A DNA stretch of 64,000 bases from Antedon mediterranea. Its lineage: Eukaryota > Echinodermata > Crinoidea > Comatulida > Antedonidae. Positions within the stretch are counted from its first letter, which is position 1. Every line of letters starts with the position of its first letter. The notes below the pieces were generated by a model. That model saw nothing but the letters and a program-made list of their open reading frames with translations, was not told the origin of the DNA and made no database searches. The translations under genes and the position numbers were made by a program. Below are positions 28,101 through 43,100 of this stretch, in pieces. The DNA lies in the NCBI RefSeq assembly GCF_964355755.1, contig NC_092671.1, positions 36,409,304 through 36,473,303 on the forward strand. Reading direction: 5' to 3'.

Positions 28101-31100
28101 TTTCAGAAATAGGAAGAGTAAGGCATACCGTTAAATGTTGCTTGACCGCTGTTGAAATTACTAGATCTGTAAAACACCGACATTCTACCGCCTGATCCTC
28201 CGCCAGCATAGTTATTGCCATCACCGCCAATACCATAAATATGCCCTGTTCCATACAAACTATCGCATTCTACCCAAAGACCACCCGCACTTCCTCCGCC
28301 ATCATTAGTAGAAGACTGAAACAGATTCGGAATATGTAAATTGTTTTATTAAATATCAGTTAGTGAACTACAACAGGCATACCTCTATGAGATCTAATAG
28401 ATATAATAAAATCTGTTATACGGCAAAGATGACGGATGTTTGGCCACTTCTGTGTGCGAATGGGGCTTTAGTTACCTCCACAAATTCAGATCTTTCAACT
28501 GAAAGAATAGAAATGCAAACTGTCACCCATATAAGGGCTATAACTTACACCGTCTTCCCCATTAAGGTGTATTTGACCATTTAATGTAAATGTTGTGTTG
28601 ATATTCATCTGAATCCTTCCGCCTCCACGTCCTCCATTTCCGGATCCAGACCCTCCTCCACTCCCCCATTCTGGAATTCTATAGATGTTACCATAAGGAA
28701 GATGTTCTGCTAGCGTTTTATGACTGGAATAACCTCCTCTTCCACCTCGTCCACCATGACTGGCACCAGAAGCACCATTAGAATAAGACACGCCTTTTCC
28801 TAAAAGAGTATAATACATAAAATTGTACTAAAAAGCATGGTTCTTCTGTTGTGTTCAAAAGCTTTCCGAAGCACGTATTGAATTGAATTGACAAGATCAT
28901 TAGGCCTAATATTTTTTTTTGTCATTTGGTATGTTTGGGCTTGGGCTTCAATGAACACCCGATAAATCTCATTTTCCCCGGCGTGTCCAATAGCAGATTG
29001 TACTGTAGACACTGTTACTGTAGGCCTACTACTGTATACTCTGAGGTTAGTACAAGAACAATGCTATCAACGAATAAATGAATTAACTTACTGTGACCTC
29101 CATCTATTCATAAAATCTATATACTTATTTTATTTATTTTGTTTTAACATTCATATTAAGAGTGGAAAAATAAACGAAAAGAAAGAAAAAGCACATTGAT
29201 GGCATTTAAACAAACTGGAGAGCTTGTAAAATAGAACATAGAACCTACCTGGACCACTGTCACTTGCGTAACCACCACCAGATACATCAATTTGACCATT
29301 AGTGCCGACATTAAGAGAATTACAATCGATTACAAGAGATCCCGCCTTGAGGAATTTATCAACAGTAATCGTTGTCACGTAAACGACAGATTCATCGCAA
29401 CCACTTCCTTCGATTGGAGAACCTTTGAAGTCTAGGTCCAGTGTTCCTGTCGTAGAGATCAGTAGCTTTATGCAAATGAGAGATGCGTTGATGTTCATTG
29501 GAGTATATGTCTCCATTAGACCATGTACTGTCAAATAATCTATATAATAGACGTCTTTAGGCTCCAATTTGAATGTTCCAGAAACACCAATAGTAACATC
29601 TTCCCATCCAGCACCGACTTTAAGTAAACCTCCATAAAGATCTCCATTAACAGTAAGATGAATTAGCTTGAAGGTCGAACCCTTAGAGCTTGACCATTCA
29701 CGTGACGAGTGATCGCTTAATAAAGAATCTAGTGTCATAGTTCCAGAGACTGTGATATTGTCTGTCAAATCTTCCGAACGACCTATGACCTCAACTTGAT
29801 GAAATATATCGAGTGTTCCAATAACAACAAGAATATCGACTCTCACTTCTGTACTGGCATCAAATGAAAACGATCCGCTTACTTTAACTTCGTAAGACGT
29901 CAAAGATAGTTCCTTTGCTTTACAATCACCACCAATATTTAAATAATCAATTGAAAATATTGAAAATGTCAAATTGGTTAGAGATGTGTTAGCATAACTT
30001 CCGACATCCAGATGCAGTGATCCACCATGTCCAATAGTGAAGGTATCTGTGAATGGTTGATCTCTTCCACGAATAACTACAGGATTGAGTATCCGAACTT
30101 CACCACCGATATCGGCATCGTTTAGACGCAGCTGTGATGGATCGTATAGCTGGAACTTAAAACTACCTGTTGAAGACATTTCCAGTTTTAACCAGCCAAT
30201 ACCAACGTCTAAACCACCCGGTAAAAATATGCCATTGACAATGACGTTATCTGCATTAAGCTCAGAATAGCTACCACGCCAGACTTGCCATCCACCTGAT
30301 GTTGTATCCAAATAAACTGCACTTCCTGATCCAATCTCTAAGCGTCCAACTCTTTCATTTATATTTCCGCGAATAATTATCGTGTTCGATGTTCTGAACA
30401 CGGTAGAGTTCAGAATAAACATTGCGTCACAGAGAAAGTCATCAGCTGATTCAAAATCCAAGAGGCCATTTTGTGACATATATAAAGAATTCCAGCCATT
30501 TCCTTCTAATTGATTTGTCATCCTTCCTGCTAGAAACTGTCCATTAATTGTCACATCTCTTAGGGCAATTGTAGATGTATTTGTCCAGTTGCTATGCGCC
30601 CTATTACTCTCGTCTATCTTTAGAACTCCGTAAGGCTCGATTATGAACGAATCAACACGAATATCTGTTTTCCCGCGTAAATGTAGTGTCTCGTTTACTA
30701 TTACCTCTCCATTGATTCTCACGTGATTTATTTTAAATGTAGCTACAAAAAAAACATAGCATTAACAATCATCTTGGAGACAACATTATAACTCCTTTTA
30801 ATTTTCATTTTTATTAGCCGCTTGACAGTCTTTTGGATTTTGAACTGTTTTCTTTCTTTTTTTTGTGAAAAATGAAATGAAATAAAAATGAAATGATAAT
30901 AACCCCATACTTATTTTTCGGAGAACGAGAACGTGAAATTTAACAAAAGTTGTGCTACTTGTTATAAGATAGGAAGTCATGTAGCACTACTTGGTATTAC
31001 TACACGATATTTGTTTGCTGTCACTTCCCACAAGAACGCAACGCAATGACGTAAGTCACAACGCAAGAAAATTGGCCAATCAAAAGAGATGGATTATTCG

Positions 31101-34100
31101 CTGTCGTTTGTGATTTGTCAATTCACTTGGCTTACGTCCTTGCGTTGTGTCCTAGTGGAAACCAATCTTTAGACCACTCGAGATTTTATTATCCGTTAAC
31201 AATATTTATCAGCACTGGAGTAGATGTTATACTTAAATCGATAGTTCTAAAAGGCCAAACTGTATAAAGTAAACATACTGTACAAGCTATGCATGTTTAT
31301 TCCATGATAAAACTAATGTATTAATGCTAATTGCATCGGTGTTATCGTGTGACAGTGTATTACAAAGATAATCACTATGGTAGGCTTAGTCATATCATAT
31401 AAAGTCAACGACTGGTCATGTAGACGATTAAATCGTGAACGCCGCCTGTCATTGATTTCTCGTGACGAATTTGTCAATATGCATTTTAGATACATACATT
31501 TTAAAAGTTCGTTCCCGTTTGGACAAAGCGCAAGGACGTAGGCGCAACGGAAGTGAGTTGACCACCAAGACGCGATGAACCATCGCTTCTGTGGTTCGTT
31601 ACCGTAACTCACTTGTTTGCGCCTTATACGTCTTAGTCACGTCCAAGCTTTACGCGTACCGAGTACAGTAGTAGTTGCGCAATCGGTCGTAATATTTAAC
31701 CCACAAAATGCTGTCAGTTAATAACGACCCTCCACAAAGTACAATTTAAAATACGTCCAGGGAGGGAGTTATCATAAGAAATATTATAATAATTTTCCTC
31801 GGTCATACAGTCAGGAAAGATGGCTTGGAGAACCTATCATTAACTGGAAAGATAGAAGGAAAGAGGAGCAGGGATAGAAGACGAGTAATTTATTTATTTT
31901 ATTTATTTATAAACTTATTTTACATGGATGACATTTTCATTAAAAATAATGTTCTTACAAATGGTCCATGATAAAAAGAAATGTATGCATAATAGTGAAT
32001 AGTTACAAAACATTTTGTTGTTGTTTTAGATTATAGAAAGATATACAAGAACAATTACATTTTAAATACAGATACAGAATTAATAATAATAAACAGTTAA
32101 GTAAGTACTGTGGATGACAAGTGTAATTGAGTGAATAACAGAAAAGGTGTAAAACATCAAGGAGTGGACCTGTTAACGAAAGCGATAAGCAGAAAATTGA
32201 GGCAGAACATGATCGCCTACGTCCGCAGATATGGCACCAGGAGAGAGAGAGAGAATAATTTTCCAGATAAAATATTTACAAAATATGTGTACTCACCAAA
32301 CCCATCCAAGCTACCCACTTTCACTGTAGACCTGGATTTGGTTGAAACTGATCGGCATATGAATTCATTTGCTAAAATAAACTCCATACGTGCATTATCA
32401 CCGACTTCTAACGTATTCCAGCTATCATTGTTCAATTGATTGTCCATGGTAGCAGCAAGAAATATACCGTTGATATTTACTTCATATATTCCGATCGTTG
32501 AGACACTGGGAAGATCTGACTGCATTGAATCTTCAGTTTCTGTTAAGTTTCTACCACTATCAAATACAACACGAGATTCAACACCAGTCGTAAACGATTG
32601 AATTAAGGACTGAGATCGGCCAGCTAATGTAATATGTGTTAAGCTATCAAAGATTCCATCAATCTTCACTTCGTCGAATCTGAATGTGTCGTTCGGTTGA
32701 AAGATAAAAGAGCCACCACCTTGGAATTTTGTCCATCCGATTCCTATGTCAATCCGACCAGATTGAAAAATACCATCAACTGTGACTTCTTCTGCCAACA
32801 TTTGTGACGTCATTGTGTCATCTCTCCATTGACGCTTTACTGACTGATATACGTTATCTAACAAAAGTCTACCAGTATCACCAATAACAACCATCTGAAT
32901 CAACTGATTGCTTTTACCATTGAAAGTCAAAACGTGGTCGAAGATGAGGTAGCCGTTTATTTCAAGTTCATCGGTAATAAAATTCCCACTGAATTGTTCT
33001 ATCTTCGCGTACCCATGTTCTCCTACGGCAAATTTTCTAATACCACGTCCGTTTTGAAACGGTTCAGTAGCAATGAATTGTCCGTTTATGAAGACTTCAT
33101 CACAAGATAGAATAGTTTCTAATCCTAACCACGTGACTGATCCACCTTCGTTTATCGTAAACTCAGAACATGATATGTTAATTGAGTTTCTAGAAATCAT
33201 GCTGCCATCGATGGTGATGTTTGTATCTAAAAAGTTCACGTCGTCAACTGTTAAGTTAAGAGTGCCGGCAGACGTTATGGTCATATTACTGATGTCATAA
33301 ATACTGACCAGACCTAAATCGCAGTCACCATTAACAACTAGCGTTTGTGTCTGTATTGTGTTCGTCAAAAGAAGAGAATCTCGAGAAAGAACATCCGTAT
33401 TGAAAACAGCATCTACCAATTGTATGTATCGGGCAGTAATGTTGGCAGTACACCCGACTCGTAGTTTTGAATTAACTTCCATCAATAGATCACCGGTAGC
33501 ATCTGTCATGACGAGGGTATATCCACACGTATTCGTAGTATCTAATAAAACCGACGCATCAGAATTTATTGTCAGGGATTTCAGTGAAAGAGTCAAATAA
33601 TCTTCTGCACCAGAGAGAGCAAACATCTGAAGAACCGTGTCTGGGTTACCTCCAATTATCATCTCGGAATCTGGAGTAGTAGTTAATGTACCAGCTACAT
33701 ACAGCGACCTATCAAAGGTGTAGTCAGCATCTTGGAGATTTAGGGTGGCATGGTCATAAACATAGGCTGTACAGCTAAGACCGACAAGAAGAGTGACATC
33801 GGAACCAATGTGAAGATAGCTGGATGGTTGACCATTGATGCTGGACACTGTTATGGCTTCGCTGAGAACAAGATGATCACTGTTACTGATACTAATGTTG
33901 CTGAGAGTCATCGGTAAAGTAGATTTCACCCACGCTGCAGCACCTGATGTTATAATTTTAAAATATAAATTATTTATTGATCTTTCTAAATGTTATTACA
34001 TAATATTTTGTCAATGTTGTGAATCTCTACTCATTTTTCAGAAATATATATTGGGACATTTAAAATATTGGAACTGATTTAATAATATTGTTATCATACC

Positions 34101-37100
34101 AGATTCTTCATAGAGAAACTCGGAACAATCAGTTGTCATTTTTATCTAAGAAATGAAAATAATGCCATTATAAGAATAAGATATTAACAAGTTACAGTAT
34201 AACATAATACAGTACAGTAGAGTACTTATTTTCAGTACAGTACAGTACAGTACAGTACAGTACTTATTTTCAGTCAGTAAAATGTTATCACAGTACCTTT
34301 AGAGGAACACTTTTTGTGAAATGAACTGAGAGGAAATAATGTTCTAACCAGAGAGACATACCTCCCTGTTGTAACACTAAAGAATATATTCAGGGGACAC
34401 ATTGAAAAGGTAAAGAGTCCAAAAGTTGTCCTCTTAAGATTGGTTCCCACTAAGACGTAAATAAACCAATCGAAAGCGAGAGTTCGAATAATACATAGTG
34501 TTTGATTGGTCGATTCGATTGCGTTGCGGCTAAAATGCACAGTGTAAAATGTGTAAGTGTAAAATAAACTTCGGCATTTTTATTCTGAATATATCATTAT
34601 TTACCTTTGGAAATTGTCCTTTATTATCGATAATCAAATGAGAAGAACTGCTAGAAGTGTCTTCGATATAAACTGTTCCAGGTCCACCCGGTTCAGGTGC
34701 TGAAAAAAAGTTTATATCAACAATTTTTCAAGATAACTTAATTTCAAGATAACAGTACTGACATAGACTATGATTAACGACTTAGGATTTGGTCAAGTGG
34801 GTGATACGCTTTTTATAGACAGAAAGTGTTGTTAAACGATTTGTGAAATTTAACGATAATGGCCGGCCAACAAATATTTATTATGTTGAAAAACAAATAT
34901 TACACCATACTTTCTGCCCAAAATGTAGTTCATCTTGATTAACTAGTCAAATGGCGTCATATCACCTACAGAACAAGTATGTCAACTAATATTTACTTAC
35001 ATGGATTCGTTCCTTCCTGACATGAATTAATTGAGGTGGCTGAAATAAAAGTTTCAATGACATCAATTAGTAATTACAATGACAGCTTAATGCAACGGTA
35101 ATCTTGGTTCGCACTTGTAGGCACAACGCAAGCGATCGACGCGCTACGATGTCCTTGAGTTACGTCAAAGTGCAAGCGATCGACGCGCTATGAAGTCTTT
35201 GAGTTACGTCAAAGTGCAAGCGATCGAAGCGCTACGGCGTTCTTGAGTTACGTGAAAGTTCAAGCGATCGACGCGCTATGATGTCCTTGAGTTGCGTGAA
35301 AGTTCAAGCGATCGACGCGCTATGATGTCCTTGAGTTACGTCAAAGTTCAAGCGATCGACGCGCTATGATGTCCTTGAGTTGCGTGAAAGTTCAAGCGAT
35401 CGACGCGCTATGATGTCCTTGAGTTACGTCAAAGTTCAAGCGATCGACGCGCTATGATGTCCTTGAGTTACGTCAAAGTTCAAGCGATCGACGTGCTACG
35501 ATGTCCTTGAGTTACGTCAAAGTGCAAGCAATCGACGCGCTACGATGTCCTTGAGTTACGTCAAAGTGCAAGCGATCGACGCGCTACGACACCCTGAGTT
35601 ACGTCAAAGTGCAAGCGATCGAAGCGCTATGATGTCCTTGAGTTACGTGAAAGTTCAAGCGATCGACGCGCTATGATGTCCTTGAGTTACGTGAAAGTTC
35701 AGGCGATCGACGCGCTATGATGTCCTTGAGTTACGTCAAAGTGCAAGCAATCGACGCGCTATGATGTCCTTGAGTTACGTGAAAGTTCAAGCGATCGACG
35801 CGCTATGATGTCCTTGAGTTACGTGAAAGTTTAAGCGATCGACGCGCTGCGTAAAAGTGTGAACCACATGCGTTTTATTACCTGTAATAACTTCATGTCC
35901 TGCAGGTAAATTTAGCTCATGTGTATATAGTACAGGCTATATGTGATATTTATCCTATGTAACCTTGAAAAAATTCTAATAAAAGGTCTTTTGGTATTTT
36001 CTTGTAGCTTTAGGTGTGAATAAATACCAAAAAATTTTTGCAGCCTTCTAGTTGCTGCGTTAGTGAGATATTGAGGGTCAAAGGTCAGTGACCTTTTTGT
36101 GGCATTTGATGGCTCATAACTCCTCAATTCCTGGGTTTAAAAAGACAACTGTGGTGTCTACATCTATGTTTTAGTGGTCAAACAACAAAATAAAGTTTGT
36201 GCAAATTTCGGGTTACTTGTGCCATTGGTCAGATTGTCGGGTCAAAGGTCATTGACCTTTATTCATTAATAACTACTACTAGTTTAGGACCTGGGTAAGA
36301 TTTGTATGCATTCAATTTAGGAGAGAATATCTCAACTGTTATAGGATAATTAGACCCCAAGGAACAACATGGGATGTGTACCAAATTCGTTATCGAAAAT
36401 ACATATTTATGTTCAGTCGAACACAACGTTTACCCCAAAAAATGACCGGAAATGCTTTTACTGACCTTTGACCAAACTTACTTACTTAATCTCATCCCAC
36501 TATTAAGTGGGTGCCATGATAATTTGTCTCCACACATCTCTATCAAGCATGCTCTTTCTCAGTTCACTCAGGTCTAGTTTGGTATCTTTCAACAGAATGT
36601 AGAGCGAAGTCAGTTGAGGTCTTCCCACTTTCCTTTTCTCTTCTGGTTCCCAAAGGAGAACTCTTGAGGCAGACTCAGAGCTTCTCATAACATGACCGGC
36701 AAGGCCCATGCGACGTCTTTGAATGATGGTCGTAAGACGGGGAAGGTTGGCATATAGTGTCTTGTTGGTGGCGTGTGAGGACCATGGGATGTTTTGGACT
36801 TTCCTCAGCATGCGGGTGTATGCTCCATCCAATGATTTTGAGAGCGATGAAGTAAGACTCCATGTCTCACAGCCGTAAAGAAGAATGGCTTCAACTGTTG
36901 ACTTAAAGAGGCGGATTTTTGTGGACTTGTTGATACGAGATGCCCATATTTTTGAAAGACTGTTCAGCGCACCCCATGCTTGACCAAGTCTTGCTTCGAC
37001 ATCATGGTTAGTGGATGAACAGTAGCTTCCGAGGTACTTGAAATCCTCTACTTGTTCTATTGCTGATCCATCCAGTGCGAGAGTTATAGAAGGTGATGAG

Positions 37101-40100
37101 GGGTTTAAATATATGAATTGGGTCTTCTTGATGTTTAAGTATAAACCTATAGCTTGTGTGGCTTGTTGAATTCTGTGCAGTAGATTTTCGGCAGCATGTA
37201 TGGAATCTTCAAGAATGGCGATGTCATCGGCAAAGTCCAGGTCTGGTAGTACTTCAGCTGGATGTCTTCTACTACGGCGGAGGGTGAGACCGTCTGATGA
37301 TGTAGTTGCTGATCGCACTACATAGTCAAGGCAGACAATAAACAAGAATGGAGCAAGAGGGTCTCCTTGAACTACGCCAGAGTCGATGTTGAAGCAATCA
37401 GTCTCACCATCTGGAGTCAGGACAACTGCTGATGTATTGATATACATTACTCTGATGGCTTCTACAATTTTATGAGGGATGCCGTATGCTAAGAGGATCT
37501 TCATCATGATGTTGCGATTGATGGAATCGAAGGCTTTGCGAAAGTCAATAAAGATAATGACTGCCTCTTTGTGATGGTTCGTAACCTCTTCAACAATTCT
37601 CCTCAGTGCAAGAATGTGCGTAGTTGTTGATCGAGCCTGACGAAAGCCATTCTGGTTGGGGCGTAAAACTTCATTAATCACAGGACGTATCCTATTTAAA
37701 ATCAGGCGATTGTAGATCTTTGCAGCCAATTGTGATAATGAAATACCCCTGTAGTTATCTGGTTTTGAAAGATCACCTTTTTTCAGGATATGAACGAAAT
37801 TCCCCATTCTGATGGCCTGTATCCATCAAGAATTTGATTGCAGAAAGAAGTGAGAGCTTTCTGGGTGCCAGGTAATTTCCATATTTCGATGGGAAGACCG
37901 TCAAGACCAGTTGCTTTGCCAGATTTCATCTGTTTGCAGGCAATTGACACCTCAGCCTCGGAGAACCTCTCGGAGCTTATCTGGTGGTTAAGTTGAAGAT
38001 TTTGACGATATCCATGTCATCTACCACTGAAGTCTCCACCGATAGTAGTTTGTGGAAGTGAGTTTTCCATGCTAGAAGACAATCCTCTCCCATGATGCAT
38101 GCACTTTGAGATCTCTTCCCTGAGAGTTGTTTGACAAGTTGCCATGCAGATTTTAAGCTGTTGGCCGATGCTGGTTGATCGACACACTGTATGGTATAAA
38201 ATGGAAGCATATACAATATGCTACCCATTGCTACCCAACTTGTATTGAAATAATTTTTGATTAGGAATATAACTTTATGGAAAATGTGCATAATTGACTT
38301 CAGTATTTAGAATTATTATTAATTTATCTTTATCAACTAGTACGACCTTTCCTGATGATTTGAAGTTGGGTCTAGTTACATTTATTTTAAAGAAACCTTC
38401 ACTGGATCATACTTCCATGGCAAATTTTTGATCTATTTCTAATGTCGCTTTTTTATCTAATTGATCCTTGAGAAATGCGTTGCTTTAGATCTCATACATT
38501 TTCTTGACGACAATAATTTGTTCGACCCTCTTCAATCAGCATATAGAAAGCACCACAGTACAGAGTCAGCCATTCTCAAGGTGCATAATGATATTATTTT
38601 AACTCTGAATAAAGGTAATTGTCTTTTTTCTGTGTACCTCGACCTGTCGGCAGCTTCTGATACCATGTACTATTCCATTCTTATTGCAAGACTCTCGTCT
38701 ATTGTTATATGTGGATCTGCTCTAAATTGGTTCAAGTCATATTTGTCTTCTAGGAAGCAGCAGGTCCGGATTGGTAATGTCAAATCCACCTCTATCGACC
38801 TGAAATGCGGTGTTCCTCAAGGATCAATACTGGGTCCAGTATTGTTTTTAGTTTACATCTCGCCCATGAGTGATATCATTAAGAGACATTGTGTCCAATA
38901 TCATGTGTACGCAGATGATACACAACTGTACATCAGCTTTAATCCAGCAGAGTTTAATGAGGCGAAATCGGTTATCGAAGCTTGTGTTGTTGATGTTCAG
39001 GATTGGCTAACTAAAAACATGCTCTTTTTAAACCTGGTAAAACAGAAATCTTATTTCTTCATTCAAAACACTTCAAGAAATTGGCCATTGCTAGAAACAT
39101 CAATCACATCATCGTTGGAGGTTAGATATATCGGAGTTGTATTTGACTCAACGATTATGTCCAGACATATCAACAACATTAGTAAATCTGATACCTACCA
39201 CCTTCGTAACATAAGATCAATTCGCAAACACACTCCTCGCTTATTAAACTTGTCCATGCACTAATAACATCACGGTTAGACTACTGCAATGCCATTTTGT
39301 TTGGTCTACCAAATAAAGAACTTAATAAACTACAACTAAGTCTTTTCTTTCTTATACCAAATATTTCATTACAACGCTAGAATTATTTCACCTAAAATAA
39401 ACTTACATTAATTTATACTCATTTTTGTCTAAATTTAATAAAATATGCATATTTTCCAAAAATAACATCACATAATTAAATACAAGTTGGGTAGCAATGG
39501 GTAGCGTATTGTATATGCTTTCATTTGATACCATACAGTGTGTCCATTGACATTTTAAATATTTAACCCGAAAATGTTTTTTTTTGGTCAAAGGTTAGTA
39601 AAAGCATTTCCGGTCATTTTTGGGGGTAAAAGTTGTGTTAGACCGAATATAAATATGTATATTCTGAACAATTTGACACCAAAAGCAAATCTGTATGACA
39701 AGTGGTTTTCGAGATATAAGAACCACACATTTCTAACCTTTGACCCCGATTTTGGGCATGTTCGCCCCAGATAACGAATTTGACACATATCCCATGTTGT
39801 TCCTTGGGGTCAAATTATCCTATAACAGTTGAGATATTCTCTCCTAAATTGAATGCATACAAATCTTACTGAGGTTCTACACTAGCAGTAGTTATTAATG
39901 AATAAAGGTCAATGACCTTTGACCTGACTATCTGACCAATGGCACAAGTAACCCAAAATTTGCAAAAACTTTATTTTGTTGTTTGACCACTAAAACATAG
40001 ATGTAGAAACCACATTTGTCTTTTTAAACCCAGGAGTTGAGGAGTTATGAGCCATCAAATGCCACAAAAAGGTGACTGACCTTTGACCCTCAATATCTCA

Positions 40101-43100
40101 CTAATGCAGCAACTAGAAGGCTGCAAAAATTTTTTGGTAATTATTGACACCTAAAGCTACAAGAAAATACCAAAAGACCTTTTATTAGAATTGTTTCAAG
40201 GTCAAACCATATATAGCCTCTACTAATAGTTGTATTATTATTTTTTAACAGTCTACATTGTGTTTCGTGTACATGTGCAATGAAAACAAACACATAGGCT
40301 TACAAAAAAGTATGTATATAATAGACCTACCTATGTTATATCCAAAAACTTGAATTGTCATAGACACTGCCGTTTGTATTTCCAGTGGTTTAATACGCAA
40401 CGTCTTTACTTTAATAGGGTCATCCAGATCATTGCGGACGATACCATTCCCGTTTGTATTCCCATTGAATTCAACTACTTCTCCGAAACGCTTAATAGAA
40501 ACGAAATTCGATAATGTTTAAACTGTTATATATTCTTACCTTATAATGCACCAAATCATCTTCGTCGTTTTTTTTTCAAAGATACATTTTCACATATTCA
40601 GTTGCATAGTCCTTAAGTGATACTTAAGCTTGGTTCCCATTTAGACGTAACGCAGGGACGTAAGCGCAACGCAAGCGAGCTGACCAATGACAAGCGACAG
40701 TTCGAAAAATTCATCGTGTGTCATTGGTAAAAAAAAAGACTTGCGTTGCTTTTATGTTCTAGTGGGAACCAAGCTTTAGGCCACAGGAGCATCAAAAATA
40801 ACAATCGTCATTCTTACCTTATACTCCACAAAACCGTCTTGTTCGTTTTCTTTATATTGTAATGAATACCTTTTCACATATTCTTGACTAGAACCAGGGC
40901 AGTTACTACCACATCCACGTGTATCTAGACCACTAAACATCACAGGATCTTCAAAGTTAACCTGCAGGTATTCCTGAGCGATGTGAGTCGTCTGTCCGCG
41001 CCAAAACTGATCATCGTCATTCGAACGTATGGCGTATGACGGAGGGTGGTTATTGGATTGTGAGTATGATGATAGCCAGTCTGAAGATAGGGTTATAGCA
41101 TCGTCCTGGAGATCTAAAAGAACAAAATGTAGGCCCAGTCATAACCTCTAAAGCTAAATGATAAAGCTCTGTCTACACTATCAAACTAGTTTGACAAACA
41201 AAGTGTGATGTGTCCAAATGTGGTAGTGATATGCCTAAATATGGTAGTGATATGACATAATTATGTCCATATATTACATCCCAATTTTTGTCACATAAAG
41301 TTTGATAGTGTAGACATCCCTTTACTTTGAAAATCAATCATTACATGTTGTAATTCCTATTATTACAAGGCCGAAACATGTGTTGGTAACTTGGGTTTTG
41401 TATTCCTGGATAACTTACTAAACCTTACTAGTAGTGGAAGGAGATAAGTAAGGCAACTAACATACCGTTGTAAGAACCGAAAAATTAATATTGCTAAAAT
41501 GTCTGTTATTACTCGTATCGGACGGGAGTGCACTCTGCCACCCACATTAGACTCTTGTCTATAAGTGTTTGTATAAAACTGATTGAAATATCCGTTTATA
41601 GCCTACATTCAATAAAATACATTTTATAACACTATATATCTATTACGATTAGGTTTAGTAAAACAAGCCTACAAAATATACACTAGGAGAAGCTGTCAAA
41701 CATCTTTCCAATGAGTTCGTTTCAGTGACGTATCAAAGAATGTTGATGCTGGAACGGTATTACTAAAATTGAAAGGGCTTTGGTGGAGAGTATTATTAGG
41801 AATCACTCTGAAACTTTTCTTTGCTTCTGCACACACAAAAACATAAATAATATATACATTTTACCAGAATCCCATTCTGTCAACATAAACCCACAGGTAA
41901 TGGATTAAGAAATTGAGTGAATAGAACAAGATAGGATCTGTTGTCTGACATAAAAAGACAGCAGCAATAGAGATAATCATAGTACAATAACAGCAGCCGA
42001 TTCTTGCATAGAAACTACGACATCAACATACAATGACATTCATTGTTTAATCGCTTCAGAAAATAAAATCCTATCCGGGGGGTAGTTCTCCAGAAGTTAC
42101 AATTGTCTTTTACTATAGACAATATCGTAGTTATTCCATTTTAAATCCTAGAGGTAGTTTGTCGAGGTTGATAGTTGTCCTAGGGGTAATTTTTCTGAGA
42201 TTATTGTCTGATTGACAAATGTTACCGCTTTATTATCACTGTACTGAAATTTACATTTAGTATAATAGCTGCACTCGAGTGAGACGACTTACTTTTTGTC
42301 AATTCTATCTTATTTTCAGCTTTGTTTAGAGTTTCTCACTTCGCTTTATATAATCATCACAAATAGTATAATAATACGATTTTAAACCAAAGTAAGAGAT
42401 GTATTTGTACTAAAATGTATATAATACTTACATTGTGTAGTCAGATTTTTACTACACGACACAATTTACTGTGAGGTTATGAGGTTATAAGTACTAATTG
42501 AAAAGTTTAGCTATAAACACACTAAATAATAGTAATACAAATTTATTTTGCATTTTTCTTGTATTGAATTTATCTAGAAATGGCTATTATGGGGTTTTTT
42601 TTATGTAAAATTAGTTTTCGATTAAATTTTGGCCAAAATGAATAAAATGTGACATTATAATAAAAATTCAACAACAACAAAATGTATGGGGACAAGAATA
42701 TCTTTATGACAAAAAAATACGTACCATTCCGTCCACCGTGGGAATTGGTTGTTCCAGTAAATGACCCAGAATTGAAAACTATAGAGATGCGTCCACCAGC
42801 TCCACCTCCTCCTCCATCTGCGCGTCCACCATTTACTGATACATGACCACTACCAGAAATAGATGTGGTGGCTTCGAGGTGAACACTACCTCCACTTCCG
42901 CCTCCACTATTTCCTCCGGTTGCATCATTGCCATTCGCCAAGATGGTACCACCTAAGTCAATAGTCGCAGCCTTTATGATCACCACGCCTCCTCCGTTTC
43001 CGCCGCTACTTCCGCCGCCACCACTTCCAAGCATCGATGGCTCAGTAATGTCACCGTACGAAATGGAGTTTTGCTTTGTAAGGAAAACTGAAGACATGCC

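Larger units (their letters stand above)
35933..40224. mobile_element. Foldback-type element with long inverted arms and nested LINE sequence
   Basis: The right arm (about 39400-40224) read in reverse matches 35933-36478 and then 38183-38310. Shared landmarks include AAAAATTTTTTGGT-GCAGCC, GGTCAATGACCTTT and ACACTGTATGGTAT, and GCATATACAATA-GCTACCC. The left arm is therefore split by an insert at about 36479-38182, which is the minus-strand LINE. Roughly 50 bases of the arm are missing at that join. Between the arms lies a CR1-type fragment (38347-39345). No transposase was seen. Confidence 0.8.

Noticed and set aside
35129-35850. Regular 44-bp repeats resembling a CRISPR array
   Set aside because: There are no unique spacers; the whole 44-bp unit repeats, in an animal intron.
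41700-41832. Possible extra exon on the minus strand ([18 protein letters not shown]...) between exons 2 and 3
   Set aside because: It is open with a usable acceptor, but has no acceptable donor in the phase needed for exon 3. Exon 2 joins exon 3 directly in phase.
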